This document shows positions 1 through 6,422 of a DNA stretch of 7,371 bases, piece by piece. How positions within the stretch are numbered: position 1 is the stretch's first letter; each line of letters starts with the position of its first letter. Below the pieces are notes generated by a model. That model did no database searches and was not told the DNA's origin. It saw only the letters and a program-made list of their open reading frames with translations. The stretch is from Lysobacterales bacterium UBA5700. Lineage in GTDB: Bacteria; Pseudomonadota; Gammaproteobacteria; Xanthomonadales; Xanthomonadaceae. Made by a program: the position numbers and the translations under genes. The stretch is from positions 1 through 7,371 of the forward strand of contig DIHI01000104.1 of assembly GCA_002420085.1 (NCBI GenBank). The letters are read 5' to 3'.

Positions 1-3000
1 AGGCTGCGGCCATCGGCCAGGGCGCGGGCGGCGGGCAGCGAGCCGGTGCGGCGAGCGATCCGGACCGGAATCTCGGCCAGCACCGAGCCGGGCTCGGGCG
101 ACAGGAACAGGATCGCCCGACGTGACTGTCCGGCCAGCAGGGTGGGATCGTTCCAGGCGAGGCGCAAGGTGAACGGCGCCCCCTCCTCGACCGTGCCCGG
201 ACCGGTCGCGATCAGGCCACTGTTGCTGCTCGGCCGGACCTGGATCGTGGCGATGTCGAACTCGATCGTGTCCGGCCCGCCACTGGCACCCGGCTGGAAG
301 ACCTGCATCAGCAACCAGTAGGGCTTCGCGGCCGCGCCCGGCTCCTGGATGACCTCCAGGTCGCAGAACTCGATCGAGAGCAGCGAAAGCGAGGCACACA
401 ACTCCTCGCTTTCCTCGGCAACGCCATTGCCGTTGCGATCGATGCCGAGGTAGAGGTCGGCATCGCGCGCCGTGGTCGAGCGCAGATCGACCTGCACGCG
501 CCAGCGGATCGTCTCGCTGCCGGTATTGGCGGGAATCTCGACGATCCGGGTCGCGGTGCCCGACGCGCTGTCGTAGGGCGTCTCAGGCGTCGGATCGGCT
601 GCGATCGGGGTGTTGTCGCGAGTCACCGGAACCAGATCGCTGGTGGCAAAGCGCGCGCGCGGCAATGCCCGCAGGCCGGACAGGGCGAGATCGACATGGC
701 CGGCATCGCCATCGACTACCCGGCTGATCGTGGTCGGAGCATTGCCGGGATCGGCGAACAGGGCCACCGGAATCCGGGTGTCGCTGCTACCGTCGTTGTC
801 GAGCGTGCGCAGCACGATCGTGCCGAAATGCCAGCGACCGGCCAGGCTCGGCTCGGACAGGTCGAAATCGAACGTCAGGGTGAGGCCGGCACCGGCCGCC
901 AGATCGAAGGTCTGGACAGGGCTGCTGACCGTGATCGGCGCGGGCAGGTCCGCCTCGACCCGCCAGCGGCCGCCACCCTTGAGATCGACCACGTGCCGAC
1001 TCAACCGACAGGTGCCGAAGCAGGCTTCGTGGGTCAGGCTCGGCAGATTCAGCTCGCGCGGCGCCGCCGCCGAACTGCCGGAGATGCCGGTGAAGCTCGG
1101 AAAACCGTCCGGCTCGGAGGGAAAGTACAGGCCGGCACGGGCGGCCGCCGCGATGTCGATGCGCCCCGCACCCTGGGCGAAGCGGTCGGTCAGGGTGATG
1201 CCATCGGCGGCGCGCACCGTGGTCCGGGCAGTCCCGACCAGGGCCGAGATGAGTCGATCGGCATCCCATCCGCTGCCCCCCGCCGACCGGCTGGCGCCGA
1301 TCAACAGGGCGGCGGCACCGGTGACGTGCGGGGCAGCCATCGAGGTGCCGGACAGGGTGCCGGTGTTGGTGCCGGAGGCGAGCGCGGCAAGAATGGCGAC
1401 CCCCGGTGCGGTCAGGTCGGGCTTGAGCACGCCGGTCAATCGTTCGCCGCCGCCCGGATTCGGTCCACGGCTGCTGAAACTGGCGATCAGGTCGGCCCGG
1501 CTGGGCGAATCCTGGATCGCCTCGGCGCTCATCCGCGCCCGATGACCGGTCCCGCTGGCCAGCCAATCCAGCAGGCGCTGCCCATCGAGGTAGTCGAGGT
1601 GGCTGGTCGGGAGGCTGTGCGGATCGGAGACGATGTCGGCACCGTCGGCGAACTGATTGATCAGCACCATCGCCGAGCCACCAGCCCGGCGGACATTGTC
1701 GCTCTTGGCGATCCGGGCATGGCTGCCACGCTCGCAGACCACGATCCGACCACCGGAAAACCGGTTCGGCTCGGTCGGCCAGGGATTGCTCGATCCGTCC
1801 GGCTCATCGATCGAGCCAGGTGCCAGGCCATCGCCCGGACCGGTACTGCACAGTGGATGCTGCGGGTCGCGGTCGAACAGCAGATCCTGGTCGATGCCGG
1901 CACCGCTGGCGCCGATGGCGCTGGCACCGAACAACTCGCCGTCGCCCGGCGGGCTGCTGTCGCCACCACTCAGGCTCAGGCGATTCCCGACCAAGCGGGT
2001 ATGGCTGGCAGCGGCCACCGACAGCACCCAGGGTGCATTGGCCGGTGAAGTGAGGGTGCGTGGCTCGGGACCGCGATTGCCCGCCGCGACCACCGCCAGC
2101 ACCCCGGCCGCCCGCAGGTTGAGCATGGCCTCGGCTTCCAGGGCGAAGAACGGATCCAGGGCCGGGCCACCGATCGAATAATTGAGGACATCGACGCCGA
2201 CCGCGACCGCCTGTTCGAGCGCCGCCTGCAACCAACTGCCTCGGCAGTTGCTGACACCCTCGCAGGCTTTGAAACTGATCAGGTTGGCGCGTGGGGCGAC
2301 ACCCGCGATCGCCCGGCTGCCACTGCTGAAGCTGGCCACGATCGGATTGCCGACCGCCGTACTGGCGACATGCGAGCCATGGCCGTCACGGTCGCGGCCA
2401 TCGTCGTCCTCGTTGCCGGTGGCGGTCAGATCGAACATGCCGATCAGCTTGGTGTTGCAGGGCAGGCCGGTGCTGGCACACAGCCCGAGCATCTGGCCGC
2501 GCGGATTGCTGTGGGTAAAGACCTCGGAACTGAGCGGGTCGGTCGCGGTTGCTGCAAACGCGGGATGGTCGGGGTTGATGCCGGTATCGATCACCCCGAC
2601 CACCACCCCTTCGCCGCGCGATTGCACTCCCGCAACACCGGTCCACAGGTCGGGCGCGCCGATCCAGGTCGGTCCGGAGTCGGTCTGCACGGTGGCGACC
2701 CAATCGGGAACGACACGCCGAACGCCAGGCAGATCGGCGATCGCCTCGGCCTCGTCCGCCGACAGGCGCAATGCAACTCCGTTCAGAATCAATTCATAAA
2801 TAAAATCGGGACGTGTATCACGCCCGATCCGCTGGCCGATCACGGCCAGAGCCTGATCGCGACGGTCGTGCAGATAGGCGCGGTAGGCACGCGCGGCGGG
2901 CGCGGCGGGGTCGAGACGATCACCGCCCAGTGCGGCCGGACGACGTAGCGATCGGTCCGAATCTGACTTGACCGCAGTCAAGCTCCCCGAGGCAGTCCGG

Positions 3001-3341
3001 TCCGGCGCGCCGCGATCGACCGCCGCTGCGGTGATCGGGTCCGGTTCGGGCTCGCCACGATAGGCCGCCAGCGGCGCATCGTCGAACAGGACGATATAGG
3101 TCTGAGCAACCACCCCAGACCCATCTGCCACGCGCTTGCCGGCCACAACGGCAGTCCCCGGCAGTGCCGCCAGCGACAGGCCGAGCACACCCGGCAGGCC
3201 CAGCGCGATCGCCCTGGACAGCAGGGCGCGGGAAAGCCCCAGTGAGCCACGGCGCGGGCGGGGCAGGATGCGCCGGCGGCCCGGATCGGTCATCGCCATG
3301 ACACTGACGGAGCGGGCGCAGGGGTCGGGATGAGACTGCAT
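1..3341 (-). CDS. Large secreted subtilisin-like (S8) serine protease with PA domain, C-terminus beyond window
   Basis: Secreted endopeptidase of the S8 (subtilase) family. The minus frame has no stop from 3341 to the left edge (1113 codons visible). Counting from the ATG at 3341, an Arg-rich n-region precedes a hydrophobic stretch (about 44-67) ending VVA, a plausible signal-peptidase site. An I9-like propeptide follows (TYIVLFDDAP near 81-90, to VVPDW near 213). The catalytic set is Asp252 (VIDTGINPDHP), His321 (GHGSHVAS), oxyanion Asn422 (VVAAGNRGP) and Ser667 (GTSMAAPHV). The 245-residue Asn-Ser spacing holds a PA-like insert (about 540-615, FSGGRIVVCERGSHARI). A fibronectin-III-like domain (about 775-875) and a calcium-loop-like DRNGNGVAEESE (968-979) follow. 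The Cys-rich patches suggest disulfides. In-frame ATGs at 3299 and 3293 are alternative starts; 3341 has only a weak AGG ribosome site. The family call is firm; the substrate is unknown. Confidence 0.95.
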   Translation of the reverse strand, partial: MQSHPDPCARSVSVMAMTDPGRRRILPRPRRGSLGLSRALLSRAIALGLPGVLGLSLAALPGTAVVAGKRVADGSGVVAQTYIVLFDDAPLAAYRGEPEPDPITAAAVDRGAPDRTASGSLTAVKSDSDRSLRRPAALGGDRLDPAAPAARAYRAYLHDRRDQALAVIGQRIGRDTRPDFIYELILNGVALRLSADEAEAIADLPGVRRVVPDWVATVQTDSGPTWIGAPDLWTGVAGVQSRGEGVVVGVIDTGINPDHPAFAATATDPLSSEVFTHSNPRGQMLGLCASTGLPCNTKLIGMFDLTATGNEDDDGRDRDGHGSHVASTAVGNPIVASFSSGSRAIAGVAPRANLISFKACEGVSNCRGSWLQAALEQAVAVGVDVLNYSIGGPALDPFFALEAEAMLNLRAAGVLAVVAAGNRGPEPRTLTSPANAPWVLSVAAASHTRLVGNRLSLSGGDSSPPGDGELFGASAIGASGAGIDQDLLFDRDPQHPLCSTGPGDGLAPGSIDEPDGSSNPWPTEPNRFSGGRIVVCERGSHARIAKSDNVRRAGGSAMVLINQFADGADIVSDPHSLPTSHLDYLDGQRLLDWLASGTGHRARMSAEAIQDSPSRADLIASFSSRGPNPGGGERLTGVLKPDLTAPGVAILAALASGTNTGTLSGTSMAAPHVTGAAALLIGASRSAGGSGWDADRLISALVGTARTTVRAADGITLTDRFAQGAGRIDIAAAARAGLYFPSEPDGFPSFTGISGSSAAAPRELNLPSLTHEACFGTCRLSRHVVDLKGGGRWRVEADLPAPITVSSPVQTFDLAAGAGLTLTFDFDLSEPSLAGRWHFGTIVLRTLDNDGSSDTRIPVALFADPGNAPTTISRVVDGDAGHVDLALSGLRALPRARFATSDLVPVTRDNTPIAADPTPETPYDSASGTATRIVEIPANTGSETIRWRVQVDLRSTTARDADLYLGIDRNGNGVAEESEELCASLSLLSIEFCDLEVIQEPGAAAKPYWLLMQVFQPGASGGPDTIEFDIATIQVRPSSNSGLIATGPGTVEEGAPFTLRLAWNDPTLLAGQSRRAILFLSPEPGSVLAEIPVRIARRTGSLPAARALADGRS

Positions 3342-3544
3342 GTCGGGCCTGGGTCGGCTGCGGGAGCCGCGTGAGTGAGTGCGACAGACGGATCAGACAC
3401 CCGATTCGGGGCGTCGTTGACCTGTTCTTTGTAGCAGATCGGTCGTCGTCCGGTCGGTGCGTTTAGCCACTCGATTGGCGCGAAACCACTGATTCACCGA
3501 AGGATATGCCGAAGGTCGTGGCTGCACGCACGGTCGGTAACGTG

Positions 3545-3550
3545 TAGAAT
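3545..3550 (+). promoter_or_regulatory. Candidate -10 element (TAGAAT) for the regulator transcript
   Basis: TAGAAT matches the sigma-70 -10 consensus at five of six positions. It lies just upstream of the inverted repeat at 3557-3578, which would then cover the start point. The -35 region at 17 bp spacing (CTGCAC) is poor, so this promoter would be weak or activator-dependent, if it is real at all. Confidence 0.2.
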
Positions 3551-3556
3551 CGGGTG

Positions 3557-3578
3557 GATTGCCAAACCATGGGCAATC
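3557..3578. promoter_or_regulatory. Inverted repeat GATTGCC-N8-GGCAATC, candidate operator
   Basis: Two perfect 7-base arms (3557-3563 and 3572-3578) are separated by 8 bases. The total of 22 bp matches the usual footprint of a dimeric HTH regulator, including Crp/Fnr proteins. The arms are neither the Crp half-site (TGTGA) nor the FNR half-site (TTGAT at FNR spacing), so the binding protein is unknown. The position, upstream of a Crp/Fnr-family gene, makes autoregulation a reasonable guess. Confidence 0.4.
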
Positions 3579-3600
3579 GGCCCACAGGGGGCAACCGACC
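3571..3600 (+). repeat. Near-direct repeat of GGGCAATCGGCC at 18-bp period
   Basis: GGGCAATCGGCC (3571-3582) recurs as GGGCAACCGACC (3589-3600), with 10 of 12 bases identical. The first copy overlaps the right arm of the inverted repeat at 3557-3578. The region therefore carries three related GGCAAYC-type half-sites, as seen in clustered operators. Chance cannot be excluded in GC-rich DNA. Confidence 0.35.
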
Positions 3601-3720
3601 GTCGTGGATTTCGGTCGGCCGATAAAGTTTTTCGGTGATGGGCCGCTGACCATGGAAAGCGGGGCTCGACGCTGGAGTGCATCTGCCAACGGAGGGCCAG
3701 ACTTACTGGAGATCGAGCAA

Positions 3721-3807
3721 ATGAATCAACCTATGAAAAATATCGTATACATGCATGTACAGCCGACAGTCTGCGGTCGTTTCGGCAACGGGGCGGTGAC
3801 CGCATGA
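3721..3807 (+). CDS. Candidate 28-residue leader peptide overlapping the regulator start
   Basis: A short frame beginning MNQPMKNIVYMHVQPTVCGR runs 28 codons and ends in TGA at 3805-3807. That stop overlaps the regulator ATG as ATGA, an arrangement typical of translational coupling. A GGAG at 3708-3711 lies 9 bases before the ATG and is a usable ribosome-binding site. The 5' part is AT-rich compared with the surroundings. The frame is open further upstream to an ATG at 3559, but nothing supports initiation there. There is no signal peptide or recognisable family. It may be a regulatory uORF or simply leader RNA, and it is not proven to be translated. Confidence 0.35.
   Translation: MNQPMKNIVYMHVQPTVCGRFGNGAVTA
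3748..3759. promoter_or_regulatory. Perfect 12-bp palindrome TACATGCATGTA
   Basis: A perfect palindrome lies in the only AT-rich patch before the regulator, inside the candidate leader ORF and about 45 bp before the regulator ATG. It could be a second operator, where binding would block transcription or translation. It is short, so chance is possible, and it matches no Crp or FNR consensus. Confidence 0.3.
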
Positions 3808-4517
3808 GCGCCTTGAAGATGACATCCGAAGCGCGCAGCCTCATCCAGGACATCCCATCACTCAAGCAGGTGCGCGGTCCACTATGGAACGCCGCGCTGT
3901 CCGACGCCATGGTCATTCGCCACCATCATGGCGAATCGCTCGATCCGCGTCCGATGACCAACGACCACTTCAGCATCGTGATCGCCGGCGGCATGGCGGT
4001 ACGGATCGGCTGCGACGACGGCCGGGTATTCAATACCCACAAGGTCCGGGCCGGCGAAATGTGCGTGCTGAGCCTGACCATGCTGGCCAACCAGCCGATC
4101 AAGGTGTCCGACGTGGTCGCCGAAGGTGATCTGGTGCTGATCCGGATCCCGGCACGCTACCTCGATGCCCTGATGGCCGAGTCGAAGGCGTTCCGTGATT
4201 TCGCGCTGGCCTCGATGACCTCCTGCTTCGTCCGGATGGTCGATCTGGTCACCGAGGTGGCCTTCGTTCGACTGCCGCAACGAATCGAAAAGACCCTGTA
4301 CGAACTGTCGGAAACAACTGGGCAGAACGTCCTGCGGATCACCCACCAGGATATCGCCAACGATCTGGGCAGCAGTCGCGAGGTGATCAGCCGGCTGCTC
4401 AAGGCCATGGAGCGCGACGGTCGGCTCAAACTCGGTCGCGGCGCGATCACCCTGTACCCGCAGTTCAAGGAAGCCTATCGCGAACGGCAGCATTCGGCAG
4501 CCGGCAACAGCAACTGA
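3804..4517 (+). CDS. Crp/Fnr-family transcriptional regulator
   Basis: Cytoplasmic DNA-binding regulator of 237 residues, the usual Crp/Fnr length. The N-terminal half is a cupin-like effector domain (about 30-120, with GEMCVLS at 84-90), followed by a long dimerisation helix (about 125-170). The C-terminal winged helix-turn-helix (about 178-218) contains ITHQDIANDLGSSREVISRL, with recognition-helix residues Arg192, Glu193, Ser196 and Arg197 as in Crp/Fnr proteins. The cAMP-binding Arg-Ser pair of Crp is absent, and there is no N-terminal Cys cluster for the FNR iron-sulphur centre. Only Cys70, Cys87 and Cys141 are present, and Cys87 in the GEMCVLS loop resembles that of Crp/Fnr relatives linked to sulphur or redox sensing. 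The signal is therefore unknown. The start overlaps the candidate leader ORF stop; Met6 is an alternative. The gene is divergent from the protease and convergent with the cytochrome gene. Confidence 0.92.
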   Translation: MSALKMTSEARSLIQDIPSLKQVRGPLWNAALSDAMVIRHHHGESLDPRPMTNDHFSIVIAGGMAVRIGCDDGRVFNTHKVRAGEMCVLSLTMLANQPIKVSDVVAEGDLVLIRIPARYLDALMAESKAFRDFALASMTSCFVRMVDLVTEVAFVRLPQRIEKTLYELSETTGQNVLRITHQDIANDLGSSREVISRLLKAMERDGRLKLGRGAITLYPQFKEAYRERQHSAAGNSN

Positions 4518-4545
4518 GCAAACGCTGGCAACTGGATTGACCCCG

Positions 4546-4575
4546 AAAGCCCCTTCGCATGCGAAGGGGCTTTTT
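4546..4575 (+). terminator. Intrinsic terminator of the regulator gene
   Basis: Positions 4546-4573 are a perfect 28-bp palindrome with GCCCC/GGGGC in the stem, running straight into TTTTT (4571-4575). It lies 28 bp after the regulator stop. In the opposite direction, for the convergent cytochrome gene ending at 4650, the same hairpin has only a three-T tail, so leftward termination would be weaker. Confidence 0.93.
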
Positions 4576-4583
4576 GCACGCAT

Positions 4584-4625
4584 GATTCTCGATTCCGGGT
4601 TCCCGACTACAACGAATCTCGAATC
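4584..4625. repeat. Imperfect inverted repeat after the cytochrome gene
   Basis: GATTCTCGATTC (4584-4595) can pair with GAATCTCGAATC (4614-4625) at 10 of 12 positions, with a two-base internal mismatch. The loop holds a smaller CGGG/CCCG hairpin. No T-run follows on either strand, so it is not an intrinsic terminator. It could stabilise the 3' end of the leftward cytochrome transcript, which is inference. Confidence 0.35.
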
Positions 4626-4649
4626 TCGGCCTCTCGAACCCTCAGCCGC

Positions 4650-6362
4650 TCAGGGCAACATCCAGGGGCTGATCGCCTTGATCTTGCTGCTGTCCTGGGC
4701 GTCGGTGCGGACCACGTAACCGCCCTTGGACACGAAGCGCTGTTCCGGTCCCAACTCCAGATTCGGGTAGAAGCCAGGATTCACGGCGCCGTCCACTTCG
4801 TGCTCGATCCGCTCCATCAGGTAATCGCGATGGTAGTGCTCGAACATGTGCCGGCCGGCGTCACGCAGGATGCCGAGGCTGTAGTAGCTCATGAACTGGA
4901 TGCGCTCGGCGGTCACCGGCAGCGCACGCGAGCGCATCCACGCCCGTACCCGGTAAGCATCGGGATGACGATCTTCCGGCAGCGAGAACGGCCATGCCGC
5001 GATCAGGCGTCCGACATTGGCCTTGGCGGCCTCGCCGACGGCGCCGCTGTGGATCGCCTCGAACGCGCGGGAACTGGTGTAGATATCGGTCGCGGCCAGT
5101 TCGGGACGTGCCAGCACCCGATCCACCGCTGCCGCATCGTCACCCGGCCAGATGATGATGTCGTGGCGCAGTTCGCCGCGCGCGGCCAGTTCGTTCAATG
5201 CTTTGTCGAGCGATGCGTGGTCGGTGTAGGCAAGGGTTTCCACCTCGACGCCCGGCAAGCGAGCGATCCGGGCGTTGAATCGGGCCGCCGGAATGGCGCC
5301 ACCCGGACCGGCCTGATGCAATTGAACGATCGAGCGGCCCGAGGCCAGGCCCTGGTCGTACAGGTGCTGCAGGATCAGATCGGCCTCCAGTTCGAGACCA
5401 CGCGAGTAATAGATGGTATAGCCACCGAGATCGCGGGTGTGCTGGGCGGCCTGGGTGAGCGGGAACAGGCAGGGTAGTTTCTGCTCATCGCAGAATTCGC
5501 CAATCGGATTCCAGGAACCGGCGACCATGCCATTGACCATGGCGAACACCGGCGTCTTCTTGTAATGGCTGCGCAACTGCCGGGGCCAGGACTTGCTGTC
5601 GCCCTTCAGTTCCCAGAGATGCAGCTTCCACAACCGGGTGCTCTCGCGGAACTGCATGCCGTAGACGCGCTCGGAAGCGATCAGGTTCTTGTCGCCGGTC
5701 AGCCGCTCGTTGTACCACTCGAAGAACGCCTCGGTGGTGCGAATCATGGCCTCGCGCTCACCGGGGTCGATCCCTTCCGAAAGCACCATGCCGAAGTGCA
5801 TGAAGGTGTCGTCCACGCCCGGCGAGATCTGCGACGAAAGGGTCTTGAGGTGGGCGATCAGATTGGCCATGTCCTGATCGTCGAGCGTGTAGCGCGGCAT
5901 CAGGGCATCGAACTTCTGGCCGGTCGGGCTGTAGCCCTCGCGGATGGCGGCGGCCAGGGTCTCGTCGGTGTAGGCCGGGCGGGCGCGCGGCATGCGCACG
6001 CGCACCCAGTGCTGCACCGATTGCGCTTCGAGGAAGGCGGCCCGGAAGCGGTCATTACGATCGCTGCGCGAGGACTCGTAGAGGAAATCCTTGGGAATCG
6101 GCGGAACGTAGTAGCCACCCTCACTGCCACCGAACCCGCTGCGCCGATGGCAGCGCAGACAGGCCGCCTGCTCGCCCTCATAGCTGATGTCGTTGTGGTC
6201 GATTCCGGTGATCGGGTTGCCCTTGCGGTCGATGCCGGTCTCATACAGGCGGCGGCCGAGTTCCGGATCGGGCTTGGCGGCGAACGCCGGAGCCGCCAAT
6301 GCCAGCGCGAGCAGAACGAGCGGCAGCGATGCCAGACGGCGGGCGATGGTTCGGTACGTCAT
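4650..6362 (-). CDS. Periplasmic cytochrome c fused to a type-1 substrate-binding-protein domain
   Basis: Exported 570-residue protein. The signal peptide (1-28) has an RTIARR n-region, an LPLVLLALALAA core and a PAFA cleavage site. A monohaem cytochrome c domain follows (about 30-178). CLRCH (68-72) supplies the two haem-thioether Cys and the proximal His, and Met155 in DALMPRYTLDDQDMANLIAH is the likely distal ligand, in the usual class-I C-terminal helix context. Residues about 185-540 resemble a type-1 periplasmic binding fold of the branched-chain amino acid/ABC substrate-binding kind (FAMVNGMVAGSWNPIGEFCD, then a GYTIYYSRGLELEADLILQH segment), with Cys in CDEQKLPC that may form a disulfide. 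No permease or ATPase lies in the window, so transport is unsupported; ligand sensing or redox partnering is equally possible. It follows the SCO gene by 60 bp and probably shares its transcript. The ribosome site is weak (GGA about 13 bases upstream). Ligand and electron partner are unknown. Confidence 0.85.
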   Translation of the reverse strand: MTYRTIARRLASLPLVLLALALAAPAFAAKPDPELGRRLYETGIDRKGNPITGIDHNDISYEGEQAACLRCHRRSGFGGSEGGYYVPPIPKDFLYESSRSDRNDRFRAAFLEAQSVQHWVRVRMPRARPAYTDETLAAAIREGYSPTGQKFDALMPRYTLDDQDMANLIAHLKTLSSQISPGVDDTFMHFGMVLSEGIDPGEREAMIRTTEAFFEWYNERLTGDKNLIASERVYGMQFRESTRLWKLHLWELKGDSKSWPRQLRSHYKKTPVFAMVNGMVAGSWNPIGEFCDEQKLPCLFPLTQAAQHTRDLGGYTIYYSRGLELEADLILQHLYDQGLASGRSIVQLHQAGPGGAIPAARFNARIARLPGVEVETLAYTDHASLDKALNELAARGELRHDIIIWPGDDAAAVDRVLARPELAATDIYTSSRAFEAIHSGAVGEAAKANVGRLIAAWPFSLPEDRHPDAYRVRAWMRSRALPVTAERIQFMSYYSLGILRDAGRHMFEHYHRDYLMERIEHEVDGAVNPGFYPNLELGPEQRFVSKGGYVVRTDAQDSSKIKAISPWMLP

Positions 6363-6422
6363 GATCGAAGGATTTCCGTGTTGGGATGAGTCGTTGCTGG
6401 CAGTCTCCGGGCGTGGCCTGGC

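Larger units (their letters stand above)
3342..3720. other. Divergent intergenic control region between protease and regulator
   Basis: No convincing protein gene lies here; the short open frames on both strands look random and have no family signature. The stretch must hold the promoter of the protease (leftward) and probably that of the regulator (rightward). It contains an inverted repeat at 3557-3578, a near-direct repeat at 3571-3600, a pair of CCGAAGG copies (3497-3503 and 3509-3515), and several scattered CGGTCGG words. I could not find a strong sigma-70 promoter on either strand. The leftward strand offers only a TACAAA near 3430-3435 with a poor -35 region. Confidence 0.6.

Noticed and set aside
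610..1545. Plus-strand open frame of 311 codons
   Set aside because: Also antisense to the protease. It is Arg/Ser/Pro-rich with no recognisable motif.
787..1566. Minus-strand open frame of 259 codons in another frame of the protease
   Set aside because: It overlaps the true subtilase frame, which carries GTSMAAPHV. The alternative frame is Arg-rich and motif-free.
696..2048. Long plus-strand open frame of 450 codons
   Set aside because: It is antisense to the protease gene, which has the complete catalytic signature. The translation is low-complexity Arg/Gly/Ala-rich with no domain, as expected for the shadow of a GC-rich gene.
3557..3578. Classical FNR or Crp box
   Set aside because: The half-sites GATTGCC/GGCAATC and their spacing fit neither TTGAT-N4-ATCAA nor TGTGA-N6-TCACA, so I report only an unassigned dyad.
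3393..3689. Possible small minus-strand gene in the divergent intergenic region
   Set aside because: No ribosome site, no motif, and it would cover the candidate promoter and operators. Its composition looks random.
3882..4583. Minus-strand open frame antisense to the regulator
   Set aside because: It runs through the regulator terminator and has no family signature. The plus-strand Crp/Fnr reading is clear.
4650..6362. ABC transporter component proper
   Set aside because: Only the binding-protein-like fold is present, fused to a cytochrome. No permease or ATPase is in the window, so I do not claim transport.
5565..6389. Plus-strand open frame of 274 codons
   Set aside because: It is antisense to the cytochrome domain with its CLRCH motif. 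The composition is that of a shadow frame.
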